A DNA stretch of 64,000 nt from Leptospira mtsangambouensis (GCF_004770475.1 NZ_RQHK01000008.1:6996-70995); one strand, 5' to 3'; shown: positions 16,773 through 25,364, numbered from the stretch's first letter. Translations and numbers: made by a program. Notes: generated from the letters alone by a model not told the origin.

Positions 16773-17651
16773 TTATTTTTTATATTTGCGAATGGTTTCC
16801 TCTAAAATGGTTTTTTCATTTTGAAGTTGAGATATTTTTTCTTTTATTTTGGACAATTTGCTTTTTAGATCCTTTAGATCTAAGTTTCCTAGTTTGGTTT
16901 TTGTTGGTTTAGGTTTATTTGGTTTTAGGGGGCGAACAAACTCTCTTAAATCGTTTCTGGATGGGAAATCACCTTTTTTTTCTAGCCCTTTGATCAGGTA
17001 GTCGATTGCTCTTTTCCGATTTGGAACATCAAGTGGTGCAATTTCTGTAAACAAACTTGTTGGTATTTGGAAGATTGGATGGGTTTTATCTACAGAAGAA
17101 TTTGGCGCTGTTTCTTTTAAGATTTCTGCATGAGCAATTTTTGATTTTACCCATTGTGCTGATTTGTTGATACGTTTTGCCAATTGTTCATTGGTTTCTT
17201 TATGCCTACTTTTTAATTCCTGTAAAGATAGGGCAAGGTCGGATTCTGACAAATCTTCTCTTTGTAAGTTCTCTACTAGTTTGATTTCGGGCAACTTGGA
17301 GATATCGATTTGTTCTACGTTTTTAACAATCGCTAAAATGGTTTTCCTTTTTAGAAGTTTGTGGGCGCGAAATCTTCTTTCTCCATTGATGAGTTCATAT
17401 TTCCCTGCTTTTTTTCTAACCACGATTGGTTGTAAAAGTCCATATTGAGAAATTGATTCTGCGAGTTCCCTGATGGTGGACTCGTTAAATGTTTTTCTAG
17501 GGTTGTTTTCAGTTAAGATCTGGTCGATCGGGATATCACTTGCGTTATGATTTTCTGTGTTCTCTTCTTTTAGGAATGGATTTAAAGAAGATGTTCTTTG
17601 AGTGGCTCTAGAAAGTATATCTGCCGGGTTATAGTTTGCTTTGTTTTTCAT
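16773..17651 (-). CDS. parB: ParB-family partition protein
   Basis: A 292-residue DNA-binding partition protein. It has the ParB/Sulfiredoxin domain with the CTPase motifs: IPIDQILTENNPRKTF, ISQYGLLQPIVVRKK, YELINGERRFRAHKLL (the GERRxRA signature) and KLVENLQREDLSESDLA; then the helix-turn-helix NEQLAKRINKSAQWVKSKIAH at ~150-175 and a C-terminal coiled coil (LKSKLSKIKEKISQLQNEK). It binds parS and spreads along DNA, and works with ParA next door to segregate the replicon. A parS candidate lies 12 bases upstream of its start. It follows parA by 27 bases. Confidence 0.93.
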   Translation of the reverse strand: MKNKANYNPADILSRATQRTSSLNPFLKEENTENHNASDIPIDQILTENNPRKTFNESTIRELAESISQYGLLQPIVVRKKAGKYELINGERRFRAHKLLKRKTILAIVKNVEQIDISKLPEIKLVENLQREDLSESDLALSLQELKSRHKETNEQLAKRINKSAQWVKSKIAHAEILKETAPNSSVDKTHPIFQIPTSLFTEIAPLDVPNRKRAIDYLIKGLEKKGDFPSRNDLREFVRPLKPNKPKPTKTKLGNLDLKDLKSKLSKIKEKISQLQNEKTILEETIRKYKK

Positions 17652-17661
17652 AAAATTTCCC

Positions 17662-17679
17662 AGGTACGCCGGCGTACCT
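17662..17679. promoter_or_regulatory. parS candidate 1 (core GTACGCCGGCGTAC)
   Basis: An 18-bp perfect palindrome in the gap between the parA stop and parB start. It shares a 14-bp GC-rich core with the palindrome at 18477-18498, the only other copy seen. The core is strikingly GC-rich against an AT-rich background. Confidence 0.72.
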
Positions 17680-18410
17680 TACTTTAATTTCTCCGCTAAA
17701 GTTTCGAAAGCTTTCCAAGGAGCGCTTCCTTCTTGTAGAGGTTTCCCAGTTTCGGTTCGGTCCCGAATACTGTCATTTTTTGGGATAGGTTCTAAAATTT
17801 TTAATGTTTTGATCGTGTTGAGTTTTTCAAGTAGATCCATTTGTTTTTGAGAAGTGCCCCATTGAGAGGGGAGGATCATAACGGATTTTTTCTTTGATTG
17901 TTCATCAAATCTTTCCGCTTCATCTACTTTTTTTAGGACTTGGGCCACAGTTCGTACTGCCCATTTGGATGGTGTGACAGGAACCAAGATAACGGAGGCT
18001 GGCAAGTAAGACGCAATGTTTTCTGAGGAACCAGATCCGGGGGTGTCAATTACTACGTAATCATATTTTGCTTTGAGTAAGATATTTTTGAGGCGAGGGA
18101 TCATGGAAAAGTCTTTTGAGGCTAAATAACTTAAATCCGAAAGTTCGATGATGGATGGCAACACATCTATATCGTTGGAAGCTTTGACAGATTCGCTCAA
18201 AGTTGTTTCTGCATTTAGAACAGAAAGGGTATTTCCTGAATCGAAAAACTCAACTGGTTCTTCGGGGAAAAAGAAGTCGGATAAGTCGGCTTGTGGGTCC
18301 ATGTCGATTGCTAAAGTTTTCCCTCTTTTGGAAAGAGCTAAGGCTAGATGGATGGCTGTGGTGGATTTTGAAGTCCCGCCTTTGATGTTGGCAACTGTGA
18401 TGATCTTCAT
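17679..18410 (-). CDS. parA: ParA-family partition ATPase
   Basis: A 243-residue Walker-type ATPase that moves ParB-parS complexes over the nucleoid. The deviant Walker A is KGGTSKST near residue 11, with the signature Lys present; the usual KGGVGKT has G where this one has S. Then come AIDMDPQADLSDFF (Walker A') and YDYVVIDTPGSGS (Walker B), and PVTPSKWAVRTV. It has no N-terminal DNA-binding extension, so it is a small ParA (type Ib-like) although paired with a full-size ParB. It is transcribed before parB, and palindromic parS candidates lie on each side of it. A 9-bp inverted repeat at 18406-18451 overlaps its start. Confidence 0.95.
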   Translation of the reverse strand: MKIITVANIKGGTSKSTTAIHLALALSKRGKTLAIDMDPQADLSDFFFPEEPVEFFDSGNTLSVLNAETTLSESVKASNDIDVLPSIIELSDLSYLASKDFSMIPRLKNILLKAKYDYVVIDTPGSGSSENIASYLPASVILVPVTPSKWAVRTVAQVLKKVDEAERFDEQSKKKSVMILPSQWGTSQKQMDLLEKLNTIKTLKILEPIPKNDSIRDRTETGKPLQEGSAPWKAFETLAEKLK

Positions 18411-18451
18411 TGCAAAATTAGATTGTGAAAGCTTCTTCTTTGTGCAATGAA
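18406..18451. promoter_or_regulatory. Inverted repeat over the parA start
   Basis: TTCATTGCA and TGCAATGAA are perfect 9-bp arms separated by 28 bases, with the left arm covering the parA start codon. It may be an operator for autoregulation of parAB. Nothing else supports this. Confidence 0.35.
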
Positions 18452-18476
18452 AATTCCGAAAAACGGATTATTTTTG

Positions 18477-18498
18477 GAAAGTACGCCGGCGTACTTTC
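18477..18498. promoter_or_regulatory. parS candidate 2 (core GTACGCCGGCGTAC)
   Basis: A 22-bp perfect palindrome 67 bases upstream of parA, sharing the 14-bp core with candidate 1; the flanks are AAA/TTT instead of AG/CT. The pair flanks parA. Confidence 0.72.
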
Positions 18499-18540
18499 TT
18501 CTTTTGTGGTGATATGGGATTTTGAATTTTTATCTTGGGT

Positions 18541-18608
18541 GCCACGCGCAAAGGATCGCAGCGGAAATCCTTTCGTGAAACGAAAGATTGGAGCGAAGAG
18601 CCTGGTCG
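18541..18608 (+). repeat. Intergenic hairpin repeat, copy 1
   Basis: Contains AGCGGAAATCCTTTCGT, loop GAA, ACGAAAGATTGGAGCGAAG and then AGCC. The hairpin stem (CTTTCGT/ACGAAAG) has a compensating base-pair change relative to copy 3 at 63136 (CTTTCGC/GCGAAAG). Confidence 0.7.
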
Positions 18609-18752
18609 TTTTTCTTATCTGTTTGGAATTGAAGGGATTCGATGCGCCCGAGTAGCTGGAGGTTTTTTTTGAGTTTTGGAATAGAAAAATCCTTGTACTA
18701 TTTTTGTAATCTTGTTAGATTGTTTGTAACCCCTTTAACCGGGTGATGTAAA

Positions 18753-18784
18753 CTCTCTGAATTGTGTGGAAGCAGTTCAGAGAG
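18753..18784. promoter_or_regulatory. Stem-loop in the candidate origin region
   Basis: CTCTCTGAA and TTCAGAGAG form a perfect 9-bp stem with a 14-base loop. No T-run follows. It could be a small RNA hairpin, a protein-binding site or a replication structure. Confidence 0.45.
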
Positions 18785-18856
18785 ACTTCTCTCCTCTCTT
18801 TTGTTCCCTACCCCGTTCCAACAAATCCTCTTTTTTGTTACCAAATTCGGCTTGGG

Positions 18857-18880
18857 ATTATGTCACATTAATACTTGACA
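18857..18880 (+). promoter_or_regulatory. Promoter and shared upstream element of Rep-like copy 2
   Basis: ATTATGTCACATT (18857-18869), then CTTGACA with -35 TTGACA at 18875-18880 and, 17 bp later, TTAATAG as a -10. The 13-mer is the exact reverse complement of 16540-16552 in front of Rep-like copy 1. Confidence 0.6.
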
Positions 18881-19120
18881 AAAATCGGAATCGAATGTTA
18901 ATAGAGGCTTGGGTAGGGGAGGTGTCCCTAAATCCCAAAGCGGTCTTCCACAATTTATTCCGCTTATATACATCACCTGGAATTCAAATGAATTCCAAAA
19001 ATGGACGTTGTTAAAACTTCCAAAGCGTATGTTACAGTGCCGAAGGTTTATCTTTCTTCTGTAACGAATCCAAAAAAAATTTTGGACGCCGAAGGCCTGT
19101 GTTGGATAGCAGGGGTCGTT

Positions 19121-19702
19121 ATGAATGGATCAAAAAGAACGGGCGTTTGGGTCGCCAAGTGGATGGAGGATTTGGGTCTTACTCCAAATCAAACCAAGTT
19201 ATATGCAGAGATTGTGTCTTTGGATGCTTGTGGTGGATGTTTTGCATCTAACGAGTATTTGGGGACAGTTTTGCGGTTGAAAAAAGATACAATTTCTCGA
19301 CTGGTATCTGAGCTCAAAAAAAAAGGGTTATTGAAACAAACCGGATTTGATGGAAGAAAAAGATTTTTAAAACCAATCTTTTTACGGACAGGCCTTGAAT
19401 CGGATTTGAAAACAAAAGAGACACGTGGCGATGGATTGTTTGTCCAAGTGGGATTCGGAGTTTCATCCAAGTCTGGGTCCACAGAGGATACGAGGCCTTC
19501 TTATAAATACCAATTAAATAAAAAAGTACATAAAGGAATTGAGGCAAACGTAAGGAAAACAGATTGGAAAGAGTTTCTGAATTGGTGCGAAAGGGAACTT
19601 TCTTTTTCGACAAGGATGTCTCTTGCAGATCTGAGTGGCCCAGAGGCACTGAGTGGGTTGCAGTTGGTCTATTGGAAACGTTGGAAGGCAAATCCAGGAT
19701 AA
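19121..19702 (+). CDS. Winged-helix plasmid replication-like protein, copy 2
   Basis: A 193-residue homologue of the protein at 15611. Shared blocks are KRTGVWVAKW, NQTKLYAEIVSLDACGGCFA, LRLKKDTISRLVSELKKKG, QTGFDGRKRFLKPIF and, at the C-terminus, WKEFLNWCERELSFSTRM and YWKRW. The central region differs. ATG 19121 begins just before the conserved block and has CAGGGG upstream; the frame is open to 19001, so a longer form is possible. Having two diverged copies could mean one is the initiator and the other a regulator, or that the replicon arose by fusion. No named family is recognised. Confidence 0.72.
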   Translation: MNGSKRTGVWVAKWMEDLGLTPNQTKLYAEIVSLDACGGCFASNEYLGTVLRLKKDTISRLVSELKKKGLLKQTGFDGRKRFLKPIFLRTGLESDLKTKETRGDGLFVQVGFGVSSKSGSTEDTRPSYKYQLNKKVHKGIEANVRKTDWKEFLNWCERELSFSTRMSLADLSGPEALSGLQLVYWKRWKANPG

Positions 19703-19731
19703 GGATTGGTTTGCCTTCCTTGTGTGTTTAG

Positions 19732-20178
19732 TTATTTTATTTGTGTTAGATCCTGTCTGAATTGTTTTCTCCCACCTGGGTACTCGATGGTGTAGAGGCA
19801 TTGGCAGTTTTCCCATGCGGGACTTGCGAAAAAATAACCGCTATTTTCCGATTGGCACGAGTCTTGTTTGGGTTTGATTTTATGAGCAGAGATAAGGCGA
19901 CCTAAGTCCTTTGTTTCTACTTCATCTAGTTGGACAGACTCTTGTTCTAAGAGGATGGAGGTAAGTCTTGGGGAAGTGGAGAGGAGATTTGTTGCATTCA
20001 AGCAAGTGCTCCTTCTCATGGCTAGGCTACCCGATTCAATGGCTTGTTGGCTTGCTTTTGCAGAAACAGCTGCATAAAACACTTCTGTATCGCCTACGGT
20101 TTTCCATTCGGATTTTAGTGGCGTGTAACTTTGGCAGGCGATGAAACACAAAAGAAGAGAAGAAAGTATAAATCTCAT
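19732..20178 (-). CDS. Small lipoprotein, function unknown
   Basis: A 148-residue protein with signal peptide MRFILSSLLLCFIAC, a lipobox Cys at about residue 15, and then a polar mature part with four to five further Cys (STCLNATNLL, QDSCQSENSG, WENCQCLYTIEY). AVSAKASQQAIESGSLAMRRSTC resembles LPP20-like/stress lipoproteins that bind surface partners, but too weakly to name. It stands alone between the Rep-like gene and the hydrolase gene. Confidence 0.65.
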   Translation of the reverse strand: MRFILSSLLLCFIACQSYTPLKSEWKTVGDTEVFYAAVSAKASQQAIESGSLAMRRSTCLNATNLLSTSPRLTSILLEQESVQLDEVETKDLGRLISAHKIKPKQDSCQSENSGYFFASPAWENCQCLYTIEYPGGRKQFRQDLTQIK

Positions 20179-20292
20179 ATTGGATCCTAAGTTTTATCGA
20201 GGCTTTCTTAATTGGAACAGCTTTTGGCGGGTTCCGTCGAGGATAATTTATTGTAAAAAATTCTAATTCGGCGAAAGTAGGGTGATCCCGCT

Positions 20293-21258
20293 ATGAGTCT
20301 TTTTAAACCATTACCTTTTTTTTCCGGAGCTATGATCCAATCATTTCTGGCTTCTTTTAAATCGAAATCAGACAAACGGTATGGCCATTCAGTAAAAGGG
20401 GAGTGGAAGTCTGTAAAGGCAAAGGACGGAACTACACTTCTTGCAAAAATTCATGAGGTTCCAAATCCGAAAGGTCTAATTGTGCTCGTACATGGTTGGG
20501 AAGGGAGCATTCATTCCAGTTATATTGTTCGGACAACCAGACATTTTTTACAAAAAGGGTTTTCGGTTTACCGACTAAACTTAAGAGATCATGGTGATAC
20601 TCATCATTTGAACGAAGGAATATTTAACGGAAGTTTGTTGCAGGAGTCTTATGAAGGTGTTTGCGCACTTGTAAAAACTTCTGGTTTTAAGGGGCCAGTG
20701 TATTTGGCTGGATTTTCGTTAGGAGGGAATTTTGTTTTGAGGATGGCAGGTAGGCACTCTCTTTCGAGACAGGCAGAACAAATCCCAGGATTAAAACATT
20801 GTTTTGCGTTTAGTCCCGCTCTAAATCCCAAGCGGGCCACAGTGAAAATGGATGAACATCCTTTTTTGCGAAAATACTTTCTGAAATCTTGGAAGGTCTC
20901 TTTGCAAAAAAAAGCAAATTTATTTCCTCATTTGTATTCGTTTCATGACTTGGATGATTATCAGTCGGTGATGCATCTAACAGAAAAAATGGTGAAAGAG
21001 TTTTCGCATTTTTCATCTGTAGATGAGTATTTTGATTCTTATACTTTGAATGAATTGTTTTTTAAGTCTGTTCGTGTTCCGACTACGATTTTGACCTCCA
21101 TGGATGATCCGGTGATTCCATGGAAAGAGTTCGTTGAGATTCCTCCTTCCTCCTATTTAGAAGTTGTGATTGAATCCAAAGGTGGACATTGCGGATTTAT
21201 TGAAGATTTAAATCGTTCTTCTTATTATTGGAAATTGATGGAAAAAAAGATGGGTTGA
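20293..21258 (+). CDS. Alpha/beta hydrolase, YheT-like
   Basis: A 321-residue cytoplasmic hydrolase. It shows the oxyanion loop LIVLVHGWEGSIHSSY, YRLNLRDHGDTHH, the nucleophile elbow LAGFSLGGNFVLRM with Ser near residue 143, the acidic residue in TSMDDPVIPWKEF and the catalytic His in GGHCGFIED. This is the YheT/embryogenesis-associated EMB8 layout, often esterases of unknown substrate. It is preceded by AGGGTGATCC. The last 62 bases overlap the 3' end of opgH on the other strand. Confidence 0.88.
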   Translation: MSLFKPLPFFSGAMIQSFLASFKSKSDKRYGHSVKGEWKSVKAKDGTTLLAKIHEVPNPKGLIVLVHGWEGSIHSSYIVRTTRHFLQKGFSVYRLNLRDHGDTHHLNEGIFNGSLLQESYEGVCALVKTSGFKGPVYLAGFSLGGNFVLRMAGRHSLSRQAEQIPGLKHCFAFSPALNPKRATVKMDEHPFLRKYFLKSWKVSLQKKANLFPHLYSFHDLDDYQSVMHLTEKMVKEFSHFSSVDEYFDSYTLNELFFKSVRVPTTILTSMDDPVIPWKEFVEIPPSSYLEVVIESKGGHCGFIEDLNRSSYYWKLMEKKMG

Positions 21259-23278
21259 TTTCTTCCCAGATGGTAGTCCAATACTCTGCCCAATCTTCTT
21301 TTTTCGATGTCCAAAATTTTAAATAAAAAGAATCGAGTAGCTCTCTGTTGGAAAGAATTCGTAAGATGTTTTTTCTATCTAAGGAATTTGGACCCTGTTT
21401 TAATAACTGAATAAGATCTTCTTCTGTAGATTTTGGAAGTTTTGACTGATAAGTTTTGTTCCCTTGTAGTTGTTTGTGTTGGTGAAAAAAAACTGGGTGG
21501 ACAAGTGCAAAGAAGAATTCTCTTCCTTCCAGATAACTGTTCTTATGCGAGTCAAGGGTATTTTCTAGGTTTTTGATTAAGCCGAAGTTTGTTTCCCAAA
21601 ACTTTGTTTCAAATAATTGATTAAAAGTTTTATGTTCTTTTCCTGTAAAAATAACCAAAGGAATTGAAAGAATCCAGCCAACCCAGATAGGAAATGTCAA
21701 AACAAACAACATTGTGGAATGTGAATAACTGATATAAGCAGCGGCTAATCCGAGGACTGTCACTCCAAAAAAGGAAGAGAGTATATAGGTAAGGTTGTAT
21801 CCTGAGTCAGCATCCCTGTTTTGTGGGCCCCAAGTGATTCGTTTGTTGAGTAAAATTGAAAATACAAAGATACTATGATACACCATATAAATAGGCGCAA
21901 TCAAAATGGAAAAAAGAGTCTCCATGAGAAATGCCGGAATTTTTTTGAAAATTTGAAGGATTGGTAGACTAAAAAAACTTAGGACTCTTGGTAAAAATAA
22001 TAAAACCAAGGATAGGGATAATAGTTTTAGATACAATGGATCATAAATTTGCGATTTAAAAAATTCATATTCTTCAGGTAACATGGAGTAATTCAGATAT
22101 TTGCTGTCTTCTAAATAATTCCATAAACTCAATAAGATATAACACAACCAAATGGGCGAATTGAGATAAGATAAAATTCCGTTTAGAATATGAATTCTAT
22201 TGATAAATGGTATTTTTTTACCAAATAAAAACCAAAAATGTTGGAGATTTCCTTGGCACCAACGTTGGTCTCGTTTGAGTACGTCGATAATGTTAGGTGG
22301 ACTTTCTTCGTAACTTCCATCTAATTCATAGGCACAGTAAACGTCATATCCTGCTTTCCGCATCAAGGCAGCTTCCACAGTATCATGACTCAAAATTTTT
22401 CCACCAATTCCTCCGTATTCTGGAAGGTGAGGGAGTGCACAATGTTCCATAAAAGGTTTGACCCTAAGGATGGCATTGTGTCCCCAATAACCGGTTGCAT
22501 TGATTTGCCAGTAGGTTGCTCCTTTTAGGAAAAAAGGGCTAAATAAATAAGAAGAAAATTCGGTTAGTTTTTGGAATAAAGTTGTGGTGCGAAAAATTTT
22601 TGTACTGGATTGGATGATTCCCGCTTTCGGATTTTTTTCCATATTTGCGATTAGTTGGATGATGAGTTCTCCCGAAACGAGGCTATCTGCATCAAGGATG
22701 ATCATGTATTTATATTTTTTCCCCCATCTTCTGCAGAAGTCGGCAATATTTCCACTTTTCCCATTTAGGTTGCTTTTCCTTCTTCGGTAGTGAAAGTTTT
22801 TAAAATTATTTGTAGATTCACATAACTCTATATAGGCGGCTTCTTCTTTGATCCATTTTTCTGGTGTTCGTGTGTCACTTAAGATAAAGTATTCTAACTT
22901 GGGAAGTTTGTGGATTTTGGTTGTTGATTCAAAAATTACTTTGATTCTGGAGAAAATCGAAATTTCATTTTCTTCGTAAACTGGCATCACAATGGCAACG
23001 GGAATTGATTCTATAGCCGAAAAATCCAATTCTTTGTCGGGGATTTTTGTTGTTTTGAGTAGTGGGTCACCATTTTTTTTAAGTGAGAGTAAAAATCCAA
23101 AAAAGGCTGTGTTTGCTCCATAAGATAACATAGGCAAAAGAAAAATTAAGGTGATGAATTGATAGTATTCTGTGATTTCAATTCCTCGAAAGGAAATGAT
23201 TTCGATGAATAAACTAAATCCCCAAATGACAGGAATGATAAAAGTTAAGAAAAATAAACTGCGTTGGATTTTGATCAT
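21197..23278 (-). CDS. opgH: Periplasmic glucan glucosyltransferase OpgH
   Basis: A 693-residue inner-membrane family 2 glycosyltransferase that polymerises UDP-glucose into osmoregulated periplasmic glucans and exports the chain. Two N-terminal helices precede the catalytic domain: VAIVMPVYEENE, YMIILDADSL, LSHDTVEAALMRKAGYDV and the acceptor motif DQRWCQGNLQH; further helices follow and a soluble C-terminal tail ends the protein. The start at 23278 forms an ATGA overlap with the preceding small gene, better than a start at 23317. The 3' end overlaps the alpha/beta hydrolase gene by 62 bases. With OpgG it is the minimal OPG machinery. Confidence 0.93.
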   Translation of the reverse strand: MIKIQRSLFFLTFIIPVIWGFSLFIEIISFRGIEITEYYQFITLIFLLPMLSYGANTAFFGFLLSLKKNGDPLLKTTKIPDKELDFSAIESIPVAIVMPVYEENEISIFSRIKVIFESTTKIHKLPKLEYFILSDTRTPEKWIKEEAAYIELCESTNNFKNFHYRRRKSNLNGKSGNIADFCRRWGKKYKYMIILDADSLVSGELIIQLIANMEKNPKAGIIQSSTKIFRTTTLFQKLTEFSSYLFSPFFLKGATYWQINATGYWGHNAILRVKPFMEHCALPHLPEYGGIGGKILSHDTVEAALMRKAGYDVYCAYELDGSYEESPPNIIDVLKRDQRWCQGNLQHFWFLFGKKIPFINRIHILNGILSYLNSPIWLCYILLSLWNYLEDSKYLNYSMLPEEYEFFKSQIYDPLYLKLLSLSLVLLFLPRVLSFFSLPILQIFKKIPAFLMETLFSILIAPIYMVYHSIFVFSILLNKRITWGPQNRDADSGYNLTYILSSFFGVTVLGLAAAYISYSHSTMLFVLTFPIWVGWILSIPLVIFTGKEHKTFNQLFETKFWETNFGLIKNLENTLDSHKNSYLEGREFFFALVHPVFFHQHKQLQGNKTYQSKLPKSTEEDLIQLLKQGPNSLDRKNILRILSNRELLDSFYLKFWTSKKEDWAEYWTTIWEEINPSFFPSISNNKKNDLNLQ

Positions 23279-23664
23279 AATAACCTGAATATGATGATAT
23301 AGTAAAGAAGGCTCCATAGGAAGATGGATGCGATAATGAACAATGGTTTTAAGGATCCAACAATGGATTGTTTTGTTTTGTTTGTATCTCGTTTCCAGTC
23401 AGAAGAATTTGGGATCATGGATCCAAATTGCCAAGACCGATCAGCAATTGGGATTTTTTGAACCTCTTGGATTTTGTGGGTGGTTAGGTAATTTTGCCAG
23501 AGTGTCCAGTCTGATGGGAAAGAAAAACTTAGGTGATTTGATTTGAAAAAATCATTCAGAATTTCAACAATTTCGAATTCATTTTTGGTCCCACCAAGAA
23601 TCAAAAAGGTGCGAGTCCTTTCGCTAAATTCGTTCAAATAATCTTTGTTATTTGGAAAGTCCAT
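23275..23664 (-). CDS. Small membrane protein between opgG and opgH
   Basis: A 129-residue protein with a polar N-terminal two thirds (FSERTRTFLILGGTKNEFE, LSFSFPSDWTLWQNYLTTH) and one strong C-terminal helix (LFIIASIFLWSLLYYIIIF). No family is recognised. Its start overlaps the end of opgG by 17 bases and its stop overlaps the opgH start as ATGA, so translation of all three is probably coupled. Enterobacterial opgGH has no such insert. It may be an accessory subunit of the glucan synthase. That is inferred from position alone. Confidence 0.72.
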   Translation of the reverse strand: MDFPNNKDYLNEFSERTRTFLILGGTKNEFEIVEILNDFFKSNHLSFSFPSDWTLWQNYLTTHKIQEVQKIPIADRSWQFGSMIPNSSDWKRDTNKTKQSIVGSLKPLFIIASIFLWSLLYYIIIFRLL

Positions 23665-25222
23665 CTCGATACATCCAAGTTTCGGTAATTCTTTGATTTT
23701 GATTTTTGAGAAAAACGGTCCAATCTGATTCTTCAGTGGTTGCAGGATACCAGATTTGTAAACGCCATTGGTCTAGTTCCGAAATTTTTTCTATTTTATA
23801 ACGAATAGAATCGGAAGTGATTTTATTATTCTCAATGATAACTTCAAGTTCGGTTTTTCGATCGAGAGCTTTTAGGTGATCTCCAGTGAAATACAGAGTA
23901 AAAACTTTTTCTTTTGGAAAGAGTGGGTCAACTCCTCTATAAAAGGCAGATGCTTTTCCCAAGGTATGTTGTTTGGGAGATCTTTCCGTATAATGAAGTG
24001 TGTATCGAAATTCATATCCTTCATTTAAATTAGGTGGTATAGCAGGTTCCCAGAAGGTAGTGACATTGTCATCGGAATCTAAATTTGTCGTGAATTCCAA
24101 TAAATACAAACTGCCTTTGCCCCAGTCGCCTTTTGGTTCCACCCAAACACTAGGCCTTAAATGGTATTTGAGTTTTTCATCTTGGTAACTTTTGAATTTT
24201 CGATCTCTCTGGATGAGTCCATAACCTAAAGGTGAATCTAGTGGTATTCTTGTTAGTTGGGTTTTTTTGGGGTTGATCAGAGGCCTCCATTCCCATTCAC
24301 CCATTTTGTTTTGTGTTAAAAGTCCATCGGAGTCGTGTACTTCTGGGTGGATGTTTCCTAAAATAGGATTGTCCGCTTCGCCATACAAATACATTGACGT
24401 AATGGGTGCAAAACCTAGACGTTTGATTTTTTTGCGAAGATAAATTTTTGTATGAACATCAATGGTAGTCGTTTCGCCTGGATTGACAATAAACTCATAA
24501 GATCCTACCACAGATTCGCTATTCATAATCGCATAGATGGTAATGGATGTATCCGTTTTATTCGGTCGTTTGATATAAAAACTTTCAAAGATCGGAAATT
24601 CCTCTTTATCTTTTGGTCCAGTGTTGATGGTTAGTCCTCTTCCCGAAAGTCCGTATACTTGGCCTTTGGAAATTGCCCGGAAGTAGGAAGCTCCTTGGAA
24701 AACTAAAAACTCTTCCAAAACTTCTTTTTGATTGATTGGGTAATGAACACGAAAACCGGTATAATGAAGTTTTTTAGTTAACTCTGCAAAATCTTCTGCA
24801 AGTGGTAAGTCTCCAAAATTAAATCGAGAGGCATCATAGGGAATTTCTATTGGTTTTTCGTTGATCACTTCATAAATTTGAATCCCATTGCTATAGATAT
24901 GACCTGGATGGAAAAAGTGTAGTTGGTAGGGGAGAGCAAGATTTTTCCAAATGGCTACATCTGGTTTGTATTCAATTTGTCTATAGTCTTCATAACTGAT
25001 GCCATCCAAACCTGGGATTTTAAATTCGGGAGTAGGAGAAAATTTGGACTTTAATTTTTGTTTTGCGATTGAATCAGCAGCTTGAAAGTCGAATACTTCG
25101 GTTGGGGTTGATATCGCAATTAAGGTGGCAATTTTGTTTAGAGTTAAATCATTTTTTCGGATGATGATGATGACACACAATACCAAGGCAATGAGTGCAA
25201 GATATATGTTCAATTTCTTCAT
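23648..25222 (-). CDS. opgG: Periplasmic glucan biosynthesis protein OpgG
   Basis: A 524-residue MdoG/OpgG-type protein, periplasmic after an N-terminal hydrophobic segment (LALIALVLCVIIIIRK). Family segments include YEDYRQIEYKPDVAIWKN, LPYQLHFFHPGHIYSNGI, GASYFRAISKGQVYGLSGRGL, KRLGFAPITSMYLYGE and DSDGLLTQNKMGEWEWRPL, covering the galactose-mutarotase-like and Ig-like domains. It shapes or branches the glucan backbone made by OpgH. It is the first gene of a three-gene unit on this strand with overlapping reading frames. Confidence 0.94.
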   Translation of the reverse strand: MKKLNIYLALIALVLCVIIIIRKNDLTLNKIATLIAISTPTEVFDFQAADSIAKQKLKSKFSPTPEFKIPGLDGISYEDYRQIEYKPDVAIWKNLALPYQLHFFHPGHIYSNGIQIYEVINEKPIEIPYDASRFNFGDLPLAEDFAELTKKLHYTGFRVHYPINQKEVLEEFLVFQGASYFRAISKGQVYGLSGRGLTINTGPKDKEEFPIFESFYIKRPNKTDTSITIYAIMNSESVVGSYEFIVNPGETTTIDVHTKIYLRKKIKRLGFAPITSMYLYGEADNPILGNIHPEVHDSDGLLTQNKMGEWEWRPLINPKKTQLTRIPLDSPLGYGLIQRDRKFKSYQDEKLKYHLRPSVWVEPKGDWGKGSLYLLEFTTNLDSDDNVTTFWEPAIPPNLNEGYEFRYTLHYTERSPKQHTLGKASAFYRGVDPLFPKEKVFTLYFTGDHLKALDRKTELEVIIENNKITSDSIRYKIEKISELDQWRLQIWYPATTEESDWTVFLKNQNQRITETWMYRDGLSK

Positions 25223-25364
25223 AGTTGTAATGATAATAATTGAATCTATGGGGTCACGTAAATAATCTATTGTAGCATTTTTGTCTCACTAAACATGGAT
25301 TTAGCAAGGGGAAAGTTTTTTTCTATTGCATAATTCAAACCTTTCTATAGAATTCCCTCATCTT

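Larger units (their letters stand above)
18411..19120. other. Gene-free region between parA and Rep-like copy 2, candidate origin half
   Basis: A 710-base stretch holding parS candidate 2, repeat copy 1, the element TTAACCGGGT (18735-18744), a hairpin (18753-18784) and the copy 2 promoter. Open frames through it cross these elements and lack protein-like features, so none is called as a gene. It is the mirror counterpart of 16244-16772. Confidence 0.4.

Noticed and set aside
18425..18655. A 76-codon frame upstream of parA
   Set aside because: It runs through parS candidate 2 and repeat copy 1, has no ribosome site and no protein-like pattern.
18766..19014. An 82-codon frame before Rep-like copy 2
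   Set aside because: It covers the hairpin and the rep promoter; those conserved DNA signals explain the sequence better.
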